Notes under the pieces: generated by a model | Seen by the model: only the letters and a program-made list of their open reading frames with translations | Told to the model about the DNA's origin: nothing | Database searches by the model: none | Shown: positions 17,517-26,500 of the stretch, piece by piece | Layout of the letters: each line of letters starts with the position of its first letter | Position numbering within the stretch: the first letter of the stretch is position 1 | Made by a program: the position numbers and the translations under genes | Assembly (NCBI RefSeq): GCF_014764505.1 | Contig: NZ_JACXWX010000029.1 | Location: 1 to 62,519 of the forward strand | Source: Phormidium tenue FACHB-886 | GTDB lineage: Bacteria; Cyanobacteriota; Cyanobacteriia; Elainellales; Elainellaceae | DNA: 62,519 nt | Direction of reading: 5' to 3'

Positions 17517-18218
17517 TTACTTTCCCTCGCCAAGCGGCGAAACTTCCACACGGTCGACCTCTTGCTGCTCATTTGCTTTGTCTTCCATCGCACGACTCGC
17601 CGAAAAGGGTGGTGCAACTTCGGGCGGCTGCCAGTCAAAAGGCATTGCAGAGAAGTTCGTAAATGTTGCCTTGCTTCCTTGAGCCGTCGCTTCTTCTATC
17701 TGTCGATAGAACCCCTTTCCGGCTTTTTGCGAGAAGGTAACCTCAAGCTCCTCTTTGATATTTCTGGGGCGCTGTACGTATTCCGCAAATTGTGTTTCTG
17801 AAGGGTTAAGTTCAGAATATCCTTTACAGAAGAGCTGCTTGAGAATACCGAAACCATCTTTCTTTGAGATCGGCTCTCCTAACACATCACAGCCATGCTG
17901 CTGGAGTCGTTCCATAAAGCTATCTAAGTTAGAGGTATCATAGGCAACGTGCTGAACGCTGTGGTCACCATGTCGCTCGACGAAAAGCGTTGCTTGAGAT
18001 TTGTCGCTGCGATCGATTCCCTCAATTAAGGCAATTCCAAATGCGCCGTAATCAATGCACCAAAGCTTCATGCTACTTTTTGGATTATCCGGATCAACGT
18101 CGTCAATTCGCGTCACCAGTCTTCCGCCTTCAACTTCAATATGAAACCATGCCCACTTTTCGATCGTTCCTTTGGCGCAGGCATAGGTAATGTGATCTAC
18201 TCTAACTAACCAACTCAT
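17517..18218 (-). CDS. Single-domain HPPD-like Fe(II) dioxygenase (VOC superfamily)
   Basis: A 233-residue vicinal-oxygen-chelate protein resembling the catalytic C-terminal domain of 4-hydroxyphenylpyruvate dioxygenase. The ferrous triad is visible: H9 (VDHITYA), H90 (DHSVQHVAYDT) and E146 (FAEYVQRP). A GKGFYRQIEEA stretch near residue 165 resembles the C-terminal helix that closes the HPPD active site. Normal HPPD or hydroxymandelate synthase has about 350 residues and two VOC domains; here the N-terminal domain is absent. ATG 18218 has GAGGG 8 nt upstream and is preferred over a start eight codons earlier. First gene of the minus-strand run. It may form homogentisate, a mandelate or another oxidised aryl compound. 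Confidence 0.78.
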   Translation of the reverse strand: MSWLVRVDHITYACAKGTIEKWAWFHIEVEGGRLVTRIDDVDPDNPKSSMKLWCIDYGAFGIALIEGIDRSDKSQATLFVERHGDHSVQHVAYDTSNLDSFMERLQQHGCDVLGEPISKKDGFGILKQLFCKGYSELNPSETQFAEYVQRPRNIKEELEVTFSQKAGKGFYRQIEEATAQGSKATFTNFSAMPFDWQPPEVAPPFSASRAMEDKANEQQEVDRVEVSPLGEGK

Positions 18219-19431
18219 GATGTTTCCCTCATTAAGTATCAAGTTCAGGATTTATGCAACAAATCGAAAGACTTTAAAGTTCCAAGAAATCATGTACTCC
18301 AGGCAGATTGATTACTTCGATCGTCTTTTCTTTAATCTCCTTAATCGTCACAGAACGCGGTCTTGTAGCTCTTTAACATCTGACGTACAAATTCTGGCTT
18401 AGATAATTGAACTCAAATTTCAGTTTGATGTGTGCGAACAGAAGCTATTTACTCTAATACAAGGCTTCCACAAAGAGTCAAAGTATCTCGATTGAGATGA
18501 TCGCACTTGAAACATTAGAGGAATGCTATTGATCACAGTAAAATTCTCAACTGTTCAATGAAAACTGCCACACTGAGTAGCTCAGTGCAGTTTATAATTT
18601 ATCTATTTGAAGATGAGACAATCTATTGTCTACTACAGTAGATGACACTGCAAAAGCAATTTGTGTAACACCCTCAAATTTTGTTATTTAATAACTGCTG
18701 GTAGGCTACTTAAGTATCTGACAGGCTTGAGATTTAGAAACCTGGCGATATTTCCGATGGTGATGTAACCCTAATATCTGTCAGTAAGATTGCTGCGAAG
18801 CTGACTCTATAGTATTCACCAACAAAAGTGCTGACCTTTGAAACTCATCCTACTTGGAGAATTCAGCATTACCCTATAGTTCCTACCAATCTTCATTGAA
18901 TTTGTGTGTTTATAAAGGAACTTTAAACCACTCTTAAATTAGGTAAGTTTCCTTCGCTGTCAGAAGAGTTAGAAATTATCAAACGCTGATGGATAGCAAA
19001 AGGGTTGAATAGCAACAGTTCAATAGCCTTTCGGGCATTGCTGTGTCAGGACCGATTGATAAAATGTATATTTAGAACATTTAGATCAAAGGTGAGTGAA
19101 AGTATCTGTATCGTGCTGTCAATCGGACTAGCAAAACTTTCTTACGGCACAAGCGTGAGGCAAGACAAGGGGCAGCAGCGAGCCTGTGTTGCAAATTGCC
19201 ACGGATCGTTGGTCATTAAAAAAATTGAACGTCTTTAATGTTACATTGCTAGTCTCTAACCGCGCTGTGTTGAAATACACTAAATAGAGGGGACCTCGAT
19301 TAATTAATTTTGGGGTGAAACTGGATCTCAGATGAGACAAAGAACTGCGGTACTGCATCTATTCAATCGAAACTCACAACTGTTGAGCTGACAGGGCAGT
19401 TCCAGATCACCTTCAGCTTCAGTTTTCTGCT
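18219..19431. other. A+T-rich intergenic region upstream of the biosynthetic run
   Basis: About 1.2 kb without a credible gene. All frames are short, and the plus- and minus-strand frames of 60-77 codons near 19005-19358 carry no motif. Base composition is clearly more A+T-rich than the flanking genes. The part next to 18218 should contain the promoter of the HPPD-like/OMT/tyrA/A-T-TE run, but I cannot assign -10/-35 elements with confidence. Confidence 0.5.
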
Positions 19432-19745
19432 CTAGCCAGCACTTTGAGTCTGTAGAAGGGTGTAACGCATGAAATTGTAGGTCAAATTTTTCAGTCCCAG
19501 AGATGCCTTTGCCCGCAGTAACCCAATCGACCGGATTAACTTACCCCCCATCTGCATCGTCCAGTGACCCAACACATGCTCCACTCCGGCACGAGTGTTG
19601 GATTTGTCTCGATTCGACTGTTTCTGTTCCTCAGTGAGCGGATGATTGCGATAGCCAGGCTCATGAATGTGACTGTCAAACCCCATTAACTCCAAAACCT
19701 CCTCAATCGCTGTACTGCGATAAGCGCTACTACTCCGAGCGGCAA
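19432..19745 (-). pseudogene. C-terminal remnant of an IS5-family transposase
   Basis: The minus strand reads AYRSTAIEEVLELMGFDSH, HEPGYRNHPLT, RAGVEHVLGHWTMQMGGKLIR, then AKASLGLKNLTYNFMRY before a stop at 19432. The R-x-x-VEH-x-x-G segment with the final Glu of the DDE triad and the NL-YN-x-R ending are typical of IS5/IS1031 transposases. The N-terminal two thirds are missing and the frame joins an AraC fragment at about 19745. Confidence 0.75.
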
Positions 19746-19954
19746 ATAGTTAACATAGGGGAGTAGCCAATCCAGCTGGAAACCATGAAAGTGAAAGATG
19801 CTCGCCACCTCCCTACAGTTGCGGCAATTTCTTCTAGCGACAAATCTTGGGTCAAGTGAGCGTGAATATATTCAATTGCTCGGTGGATATTAATCTGAGG
19901 TGTATCGTTGATGATTTGCAGCAATTGTTTTCTCGTCGCGTAATTTGAGTTGGC
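19746..19954 (-). pseudogene. Internal fragment of an AraC-family regulator
   Basis: Directly after the SDR stop codon, and in the same frame, the minus strand reads NYATRKQLLQIINDTP, then IHRAIEYIHAHLTQDLSL and EEIAATVG. This is the end of the effector domain and the first helix-turn-helix of an AraC regulator. A frameshift near 19810 moves the continuation (SIFHFHGFQ.. LPYVNYLPL) to another frame, and the IS5 remnant cuts off the rest. No start codon is left, so the gene lost both ends. It may once have governed the adjacent SDR. Confidence 0.6.
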
Positions 19955-20671
19955 TTAAACAAGGGCATCACCACCGTCGAGCAACAGAGTAGTTCCTGTG
20001 ATAAAGCCATTGCCCATGAGAAACAGAACTGCGTCGGCAATTTCTTCAGGCGTACCAATCCGCTGCACGGGTAACTTCTGCGCGATCGTTTCTACTATCT
20101 GCGATCGTTGATCGCCAAACACACGATCGAGCATTGGCGTATCAATGACCCCTGCACACAGCGTATTGACGCGAATTGGGGCAAGTTCAACCGCAAGATT
20201 GCGAGCGACCGCTTCAATTCCAGCATTAGCAGCACCCGCAACCGCGAATCCTACATAGCCGCGACGACCCGCAAGCCCAGAAATAAAGGTGATAGAACCC
20301 GATTTCGATAGTTGAGAAGCCGCGTGTTTCGCAACGTGAAGCGCGCCCCAAATTTTGCTGTCTAAGGTTGGGCGAAGCTGCTCTTTCGTCGTTTTGGCAA
20401 GCGGCGCAGTTGTGGCATCTTGAGCAGAAATAAACAGATGATCGAGCACTCCAATTTCTGCAAAAGCGGCTGCTACTGAAGATTCATCTTCGACATCGGC
20501 TTGCACGACGCGCAGGTGCGATCCAATTTTGGCACTGGCTTGATGCAATCGATCGAGCGATCGACCCACCAAAATAACCGTTGCACCTTGAGCATGGGCA
20601 GCGTTTGCCGTTGCAAATCCGATTCCCGAACTGCCACCAACAATGGCGATCGTTTGATTGTCAAATTTCAT
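19955..20671 (-). CDS. SDR-family protein lacking the catalytic YxxxK pair
   Basis: A 238-residue short-chain dehydrogenase/reductase. The cofactor loop GGSSGIGFA (residues 13-21) and ILVGRS, with an Arg suited to NADP(H), are normal. So are the LDHLFISA strand, the catalytic-type Ser in FISGLAG and the late LDGG motif. Aligned with the usual Y-S-A-S-K segment, the residues are A-G-A-A-N, so both catalytic Tyr and Lys are replaced. This is seen in a divergent SDR subgroup whose function is little known. The start is ATG 20671 with GAGGAG 8 nt upstream; an adjacent GTG at 20674 is possible. It overlaps the stop of a truncated upstream reading frame, so it was probably the second gene of an operon. 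Confidence 0.85.
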   Translation of the reverse strand: MKFDNQTIAIVGGSSGIGFATANAAHAQGATVILVGRSLDRLHQASAKIGSHLRVVQADVEDESSVAAAFAEIGVLDHLFISAQDATTAPLAKTTKEQLRPTLDSKIWGALHVAKHAASQLSKSGSITFISGLAGRRGYVGFAVAGAANAGIEAVARNLAVELAPIRVNTLCAGVIDTPMLDRVFGDQRSQIVETIAQKLPVQRIGTPEEIADAVLFLMGNGFITGTTLLLDGGDALV

Positions 20672-20862
20672 CACGATATCTCCTCTAAACTCAATCTCGC
20701 TTTGTTGCTGGTTGCCAAGGCTTTTCCTCCACTTTTTGCCGAACCGATGTCGTATAAATAAGCCTCTGCAAAACCTCCATCGCTGCGATCGCCAATCATC
20801 CAGAGTTGCTCTGAGCCCGAATTCTGCTGACGCGCAAGCTGCAATTCTTCTTCAGGGGGTAA
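20671..20862 (-). pseudogene. C-terminal relic of an unidentified gene upstream of the SDR
   Basis: The minus strand is open for about 63 codons (PEEELQLARQQ.., LWMIGDRSDGGFAEAYLYDIG, .., LATSNKARLSLEE) and ends with a TGA overlapping the SDR start. The coding-like composition and stop/start overlap argue for a genuine gene end that was translationally coupled to the SDR. Above about 20862 the frame breaks into unrelated DNA. I do not recognise the protein. Confidence 0.4.
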
Positions 20863-21141
20863 CTACAGAAAGAATAGATATAGGAGGGAGAGAGGGCAAG
20901 TATAGGCTCTCCCACCTTACCATCAACCTGTTTTTGCGACACAACCCTCGCCATCACAGTCTTTTAAGCAATACCAAATTAAACGTTCATTTTAGCGGCG
21001 CTTGTCCTGGATCAGGCGATAATAGATACATTTCACTTTCGATCGGGCTACAGTGCAATGCGCCAATTAGGTTTCGTGCAGATTACCTGTTAGTGATGGC
21101 TTTGCCAGGAGTTGAATGAAACGTTTAAGGGGATTTTTACA

Positions 21142-23190
21142 ATGAAAACGACATTACTCAGTATTCAAAAGTTTATTTCTGCTGAGAAACTTACGCTCTC
21201 AGAGGAGGAACGCAAAACGCTGGTCGCCCGCATCGACAATGAGGTAACTGCTGTTGATATCGATCAGGTTACAACCTTTGTAGATTTTCTAGACAACAAT
21301 CGGGCGAATTATCACTCGCCATCAGCCAATACACCTGGCTATTTTGTCTTCAGTACCGCTCCTTTCAACACTGAAGATGGAGAAGCGGATGTAGTTGTCG
21401 ATCGAACACCTGCTCTAAAAGATTCAGTACTCGACCAATTTACGACCTTTGACAATCCGCTGAAGCTTCCGATTCGCGAACAAACGATTGAAGAACGAAA
21501 TGCAAATCTAAATCTAGCTATTCAACAGATCGCAGACGATTTACATGAGCGACGAAAGAATCCGGATATATCCCCAGAGCTGGTGATTGCCATTCATGGC
21601 TATAGTACCGAACAGACAAATGTACGTCGGTGGTACAAGCGGATTTACAAATATGTTAATCAAAAAGCACTTCTCAACGATATAGAAAATTCCGTTTTTG
21701 TTGGCTATCGCTGGTCATCCGAAAGCGTTGAATTCGGTTTGCGGCAGCTGAGGATGGCGATCAAAGCATTGCCCATTCTGCCGAAAATTTTAGCTGGTGT
21801 CGGCATTGGGCTTACCATTCTATGGATTGTGTTGATCGTTAGAACTTTAAGCCAAACGATCGATCTTTTGCTTGCTATTGCACTGTCATTATCTGTATTT
21901 GCAGCAGCGATCGTTCTCTGTCTTGTGATCTTACGCGTCATTGTTTATTTCCGAGATGCATTTCGAGCCAGTAATTTTGGTGTTCCTGATCTGGTTGAAT
22001 TTGTGCGTTTACTGGATTTAGAATTGCAAACGCGAGCAGAAAAAGAATATCCCGATGAAACCATCCGAAAAGATCGCCTGAAGCGAATTAACCTCAACTT
22101 CATTGCCCATAGCATGGGAGCATTTGTGGTGACGAATGTGATTCGCATTCTTTCGGACGTGTTCGATCCCGCTGCGGTCAACAAAGAGCCATCCTCCAGG
22201 ATTGGAAAAGTTTTTTGTTTGAATCGGTTGGTGCTCGTCTCGCCAGATATTCCCGTGTTGGCAATCGCTGCCAGTCGGGCTAATTATTTGGCGTCGTCGT
22301 TACGACGCTTCGATGAAGCCTATTTGTTTAGCAACGAGGGAGACTTAGCCCTGCGATTGGCTTCAACTACAGCAAACTATTTCTCCTATCCATCAAACTC
22401 GCGCGAGAGCGGTTATCGCCTGGGAAATGCCAGTATTACCCCTGGGAGATTTGGTATTATCAACCTGCAAAATCTGCAACGGTACTGCTACGCCAACAGC
22501 AGCTTGTTTGGTGCCGTCAACTCTCCAGGTCCGGCAGGCAATTTCCAAAAGGATACAGCGCTGCATTTTCTCTTCACCACCAATTTAGATGGAGGGACCC
22601 CCGGTTCGTTAGCCGATGTCGCTAAACGGAGGGGGCTGAATGCCGATGTGAATGATTTTACGATCGCTGACCTATTCACTTATTTTGATTGCACTGATTA
22701 CGTTGAGACGAGTAACGACCCTGCCTTTGACATATTTATTGCGGAACGCAAATCGGAAAACAAAAAGTACGCCAAATTTGTGAAACGGCTCGAAAAGTCC
22801 AATCTCAAGATCGTCGGTGTTCTAAGTCGGGCGATCTGCATGATTGGCACAAGACCCAAGCAACGATCGCTAAATTTCTTTGATTATGCTGGGCTACTAT
22901 TTGATTTTCTCAACGGTAGAGATGTTCACGGCGGCTATTTTGATGCTCCATTCAGCAAAGATCTGATCTATCAGCTTGCTTTTATTGGCTTTAAGTCAAC
23001 GCTGGAACGGTGTGCTTTTAGGTCTTCCCCAATAACGAATCCTCAGATAGCACTCGATGCCTTCGATCGAAAATGTCAGGAGTATGGAATTCAGGTCATC
23101 CTTTCGCCTCTGCGCTACAGCGTCGATATTCAAGGGAACGATCCACAAGCAGCAAAAAAGGAATTAATCCATCGCATCGAAGGAACCTGA
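21142..23190 (+). CDS. Membrane-anchored alpha/beta-hydrolase-like protein (DUF900-like)
   Basis: A 682-residue protein in which an alpha/beta-hydrolase fold is split by membrane segments. VIAIHGYS at residues 148-155 is the oxyanion-hole strand. Two long hydrophobic helices lie at about 213-235 and 240-268. NFIAHSMGAFV around Ser324 is the nucleophile elbow (G/A-x-S-x-G). The C-terminal half (330-682) has no domain I recognise. The family includes poorly characterised esterase/lipase-like proteins. I prefer ATG 21142, with AAGGGG 9 nt upstream, over the in-frame ATG ten codons earlier. It is monocistronic, with relic DNA in front and 350 bp of apparently empty DNA behind. Confidence 0.75.
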   Translation: MKTTLLSIQKFISAEKLTLSEEERKTLVARIDNEVTAVDIDQVTTFVDFLDNNRANYHSPSANTPGYFVFSTAPFNTEDGEADVVVDRTPALKDSVLDQFTTFDNPLKLPIREQTIEERNANLNLAIQQIADDLHERRKNPDISPELVIAIHGYSTEQTNVRRWYKRIYKYVNQKALLNDIENSVFVGYRWSSESVEFGLRQLRMAIKALPILPKILAGVGIGLTILWIVLIVRTLSQTIDLLLAIALSLSVFAAAIVLCLVILRVIVYFRDAFRASNFGVPDLVEFVRLLDLELQTRAEKEYPDETIRKDRLKRINLNFIAHSMGAFVVTNVIRILSDVFDPAAVNKEPSSRIGKVFCLNRLVLVSPDIPVLAIAASRANYLASSLRRFDEAYLFSNEGDLALRLASTTANYFSYPSNSRESGYRLGNASITPGRFGIINLQNLQRYCYANSSLFGAVNSPGPAGNFQKDTALHFLFTTNLDGGTPGSLADVAKRRGLNADVNDFTIADLFTYFDCTDYVETSNDPAFDIFIAERKSENKKYAKFVKRLEKSNLKIVGVLSRAICMIGTRPKQRSLNFFDYAGLLFDFLNGRDVHGGYFDAPFSKDLIYQLAFIGFKSTLERCAFRSSPITNPQIALDAFDRKCQEYGIQVILSPLRYSVDIQGNDPQAAKKELIHRIEGT

Positions 23191-23541
23191 TGCCTTATTC
23201 AAGGTACTTGAAAGGTTGCTGTAACGAGAGACAGTTAGGACCAATCTGAAGCCTAAAACAACGTAAATCCGTTGAGTAGTGGAGGCAGATTTTAGATATT
23301 TCGGGCAACCGGAACGTTGAAAGGCGATAAGACGATCCCGAAATCAGCAACACCGCCAAGAGTATTGCCATTCGGGCTAGGTTCGCAGTAAAGGCGATCG
23401 CCCTTGAGAATTATGAGTGGTTCACAAAGAGCATCTGTAGATGAAATGCTTATGAAAACCTGCAATCAAGCTGTGATTTTACCTAAGTTTCCGTCATTCT
23501 TAACCTAAAGCTCTGTGTAACTACTCAGCAGTGAATGAAAA
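23191..23541. other. Intergenic region before the F-A-T-TE gene
   Basis: About 350 bp without a gene. Near 23335-23356 it contains ATCCCGAAATCAGCAACACC, which matches the outer flank of the MITE-like element found at 7546 and 27838, but without the hairpin. A promoter for the F-A-T-TE gene should lie here; no convincing consensus is seen. Confidence 0.5.
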
Positions 23542-26500
23542 ATGCCTCGGTGTTCTTGTTTTGTTATCGGTGAAGGCGCGATCGCGCTTGAGTGTCTTAA
23601 GATTTTAGCCAAAACGCAAGAGATCCTCGGTGTCTACTCACCGGATCGCTCGCTTCTAGCTTGGTGTAAGGCAGAAGGTGTCGTGCATTCCTCTACTCGA
23701 TCGCAGTTTGAAGCGTTGCTGCTGCTTAGTGAGTTTGATGACCTGTTTAGCATCAACAACGGCTGGATTGTTCCCCAATCAGTGCTGAAGCAAGCAAGGC
23801 GCGGAACCATTAACTATCACAACTCACCGCTGCCCAAGTACGCAGGTGTGCATGCGACGACCTGGGCAATAATTCACGGCGAAACGGAACATGCAATTAC
23901 CTGGCATGAAGTTGTTGAGGCGATCGATGCAGGTCGCATCCTTAAACAGGTCAGATTTCCGATTTTGCCAGACGACACCGCTTTAAGGGTGAATACGCGC
24001 TGCGCGGAAGCCGCAATTGCTGCCTTTGCCGAACTAGCACACGAACTAGCACAGGATCGCACCACCCCCATTGAGCAAGACTTGAGGCAGCGCAGCTATT
24101 TCGGTCTGAACGATCGTCCTGCTGCTGCCGCTGTGCTGGACTGGCGGCAGCCCACAGAGACTTTGCGCAACTTAATTCGCGCTCTAGACTTTGCGCCAAT
24201 GGTCAATCCGATCGCACTACCGAAACTGTGGCTTCCGGGTGGCGTGGTTGCCGTGACGCAAGCGCGATCGATTCCCGTGATCAATCCGCAGCTCGGACAA
24301 GTGCTTGCTCTGGATGCCACAGGTTTGCAAGTCGCAACAGCCGATGGCAGTTTGTGGCTGGGCGGCAGCACGACCTTGGACGGAGTACCCCTGAGTGCAG
24401 CAGATCTGATCGATCGCTTTGGTGTGCGGATCGGAGCAGTTTTGCCGCTGCTAACGGAGGCTGAACGCAAGGCAATTGAGCGCCAAAATGCTGCATGCCG
24501 GCATGAACGCGCTTGGGTCAAGCATCTTGCAGAGCTTGCTCCGTTTGTGCATCCGCTGCAGGCAGCAGGCAACGCTGGACAGGCGGGTCGCGTTTCGGTC
24601 GTGCTGCCCTCTGGCAAATCGATCGAATCGGTGCTGGCGGGATTCGCCGCCTACTGCGGACGGCTGACAAACGCCCCAGAATTTGATCTAGCTTGGCAGC
24701 CACAGCAGCGCTTTGATGCAAATCTGTTTGCTCAATTGGTTCCCGTCCGAATTGCAAGGCGCGACGAAACTTTTGCACAGTTCTGCGACCGTTTCACGGA
24801 AACCATCGCCCGCACCGAGCACCTAGGCAGCTACACTCTTGATATCACTGTCCGCTATCCTCACCTACAGAATCGATCGCGTACGCTGCCCGTGGCGCTC
24901 CTGCTAGCCAACTCGCCAGACGCACTGCAACCACCAGAGGCAGCATTGGCTTTCGTAGCCTATCGAGATGGCAGCCAGCCGGAGCTAATTCACAGTGGCG
25001 CGATCGATACGGCTGATGCTGAAGCAATTGCAGGGCAACTGCAAGTTTTCATCACGGCTTGCTGGGAGCAATTGCAACAGCCGATGCAAACGTTGCCGCT
25101 ACTGTCGAGCGCCCAAATGCAGCAGATGCTCGTCAAGTGGAACAATACAGCCGCAGCATATCCATCTCGGTGCATCCACGAGCTGATTGCCGACCAAGCT
25201 ACCCGCACACCAGACGCGATTGCTGTTCGGGCAGAAACGCAGCTAAGCTACCGCGAACTCGATCGCCGCAGCAATCAACTTGCCCGCTGGCTGGTCAAAC
25301 TAGGTGTGGCATCTGATACGCTTGTGGCTGTTTGTTTGCCTCGCAGCGTCGAACTGCTAATCGGACTGTTGGGCATCCTTAAAGCGGGTGGCGCATATGT
25401 GCCGATCGACCCCACCTATCCGCTTGACCGCATTGAATATCTGCTTGCTGACAGCCGTCCACAGACGATCGTGACAACGGCAGCCCTACGCGATCGGTTA
25501 TTTTCAACAGCAGAATCAATAATTTGTCTGGATGAGCAGGCAGCAATCCTTGCCTTGTTTGGAGATGAGCCGCTGCAAACTGCAGTCGCGCCTACAGATT
25601 TAGCCTACGTCATCTACACCTCCGGCTCGACAGGCAAGCCAAAAGGCGTCGAGATTGAGCATCGAGCGCTAGTCAATCATAGTTGGGCAATCGCTGACAT
25701 TTACGATTTGACTTCAAGCGACCGCATGTTGCAATCCGCCTCGATCAGCTTCGATATTGCAGGCGAACAGATTTATCCCACACTGCTGCAGGGTGGAACC
25801 GTGATCATGCGTCCGGATGATTTGCTAGAGTCGTTTGATCGCTTCACTCGATTTATCAAGGTGCAGCAAATTACGGCAATGGTGCTGCCAACCGCCTTTT
25901 GGCATGAGTGGGTTGCAGAACTCGTTACTACTGGGCGATCGGTTCCCGCGAATCTGCGGCTGCTAGCCGTGGGAACCGAAAAGGTACTCGCCCATCGGCT
26001 CGATCAGTGGCAGCAATTGACCGCAGGACGGATTGTATTTTTGCAGGGCTATGGACCAACCGAAGCAACGATTACCTGCACAGTCTATCGCCACGACGAT
26101 TGCCCCCGCACCACGATCCCAATTGGTCAGCCGCTGCCAAATACCGAAGCTTATATTCTCGATCCGCAGCTTCAGCCTGTGCCGATCGGCGTGGTAGGTG
26201 AGCTGTATATTGGCGGGTTGGGGCTGGCACGAGGCTATCATCGCCAGCGCGAGCTTAGCGATCGGCAGTTCGTTGCACATCCGTTTCGCCCTAACGCCCG
26301 ACTCTACAAAACCGGAGACTTTGCCCGCTTTGAGCGAAACGGTGACATTGTGTTTTGCGAGCGCCAGGATCATCAAATCAAGCTCAACGGCTTCCGCATT
26401 GAATTGGGTGAAATAGAAGCGGTTCTCAACGCCGAGCCAAGGGTAAAACAGGCGATCGTCCATCCTCATCGGGTCAAGGGTAAGCAAATTTTGGTAGCAT

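Noticed and set aside
9315-18218. Mycosporine or scytonemin cluster
   Set aside because: O-methyltransferase, NRPS-like gene and tyrA invite this idea, but there is no DHQ-synthase-like, ATP-grasp or ThDP-enzyme gene in the run.
24096-24617. Long minus-strand frame (173 codons) inside the F-A-T-TE gene
   Set aside because: Antisense shadow of a high-GC coding region; the plus strand carries the recognisable domains.
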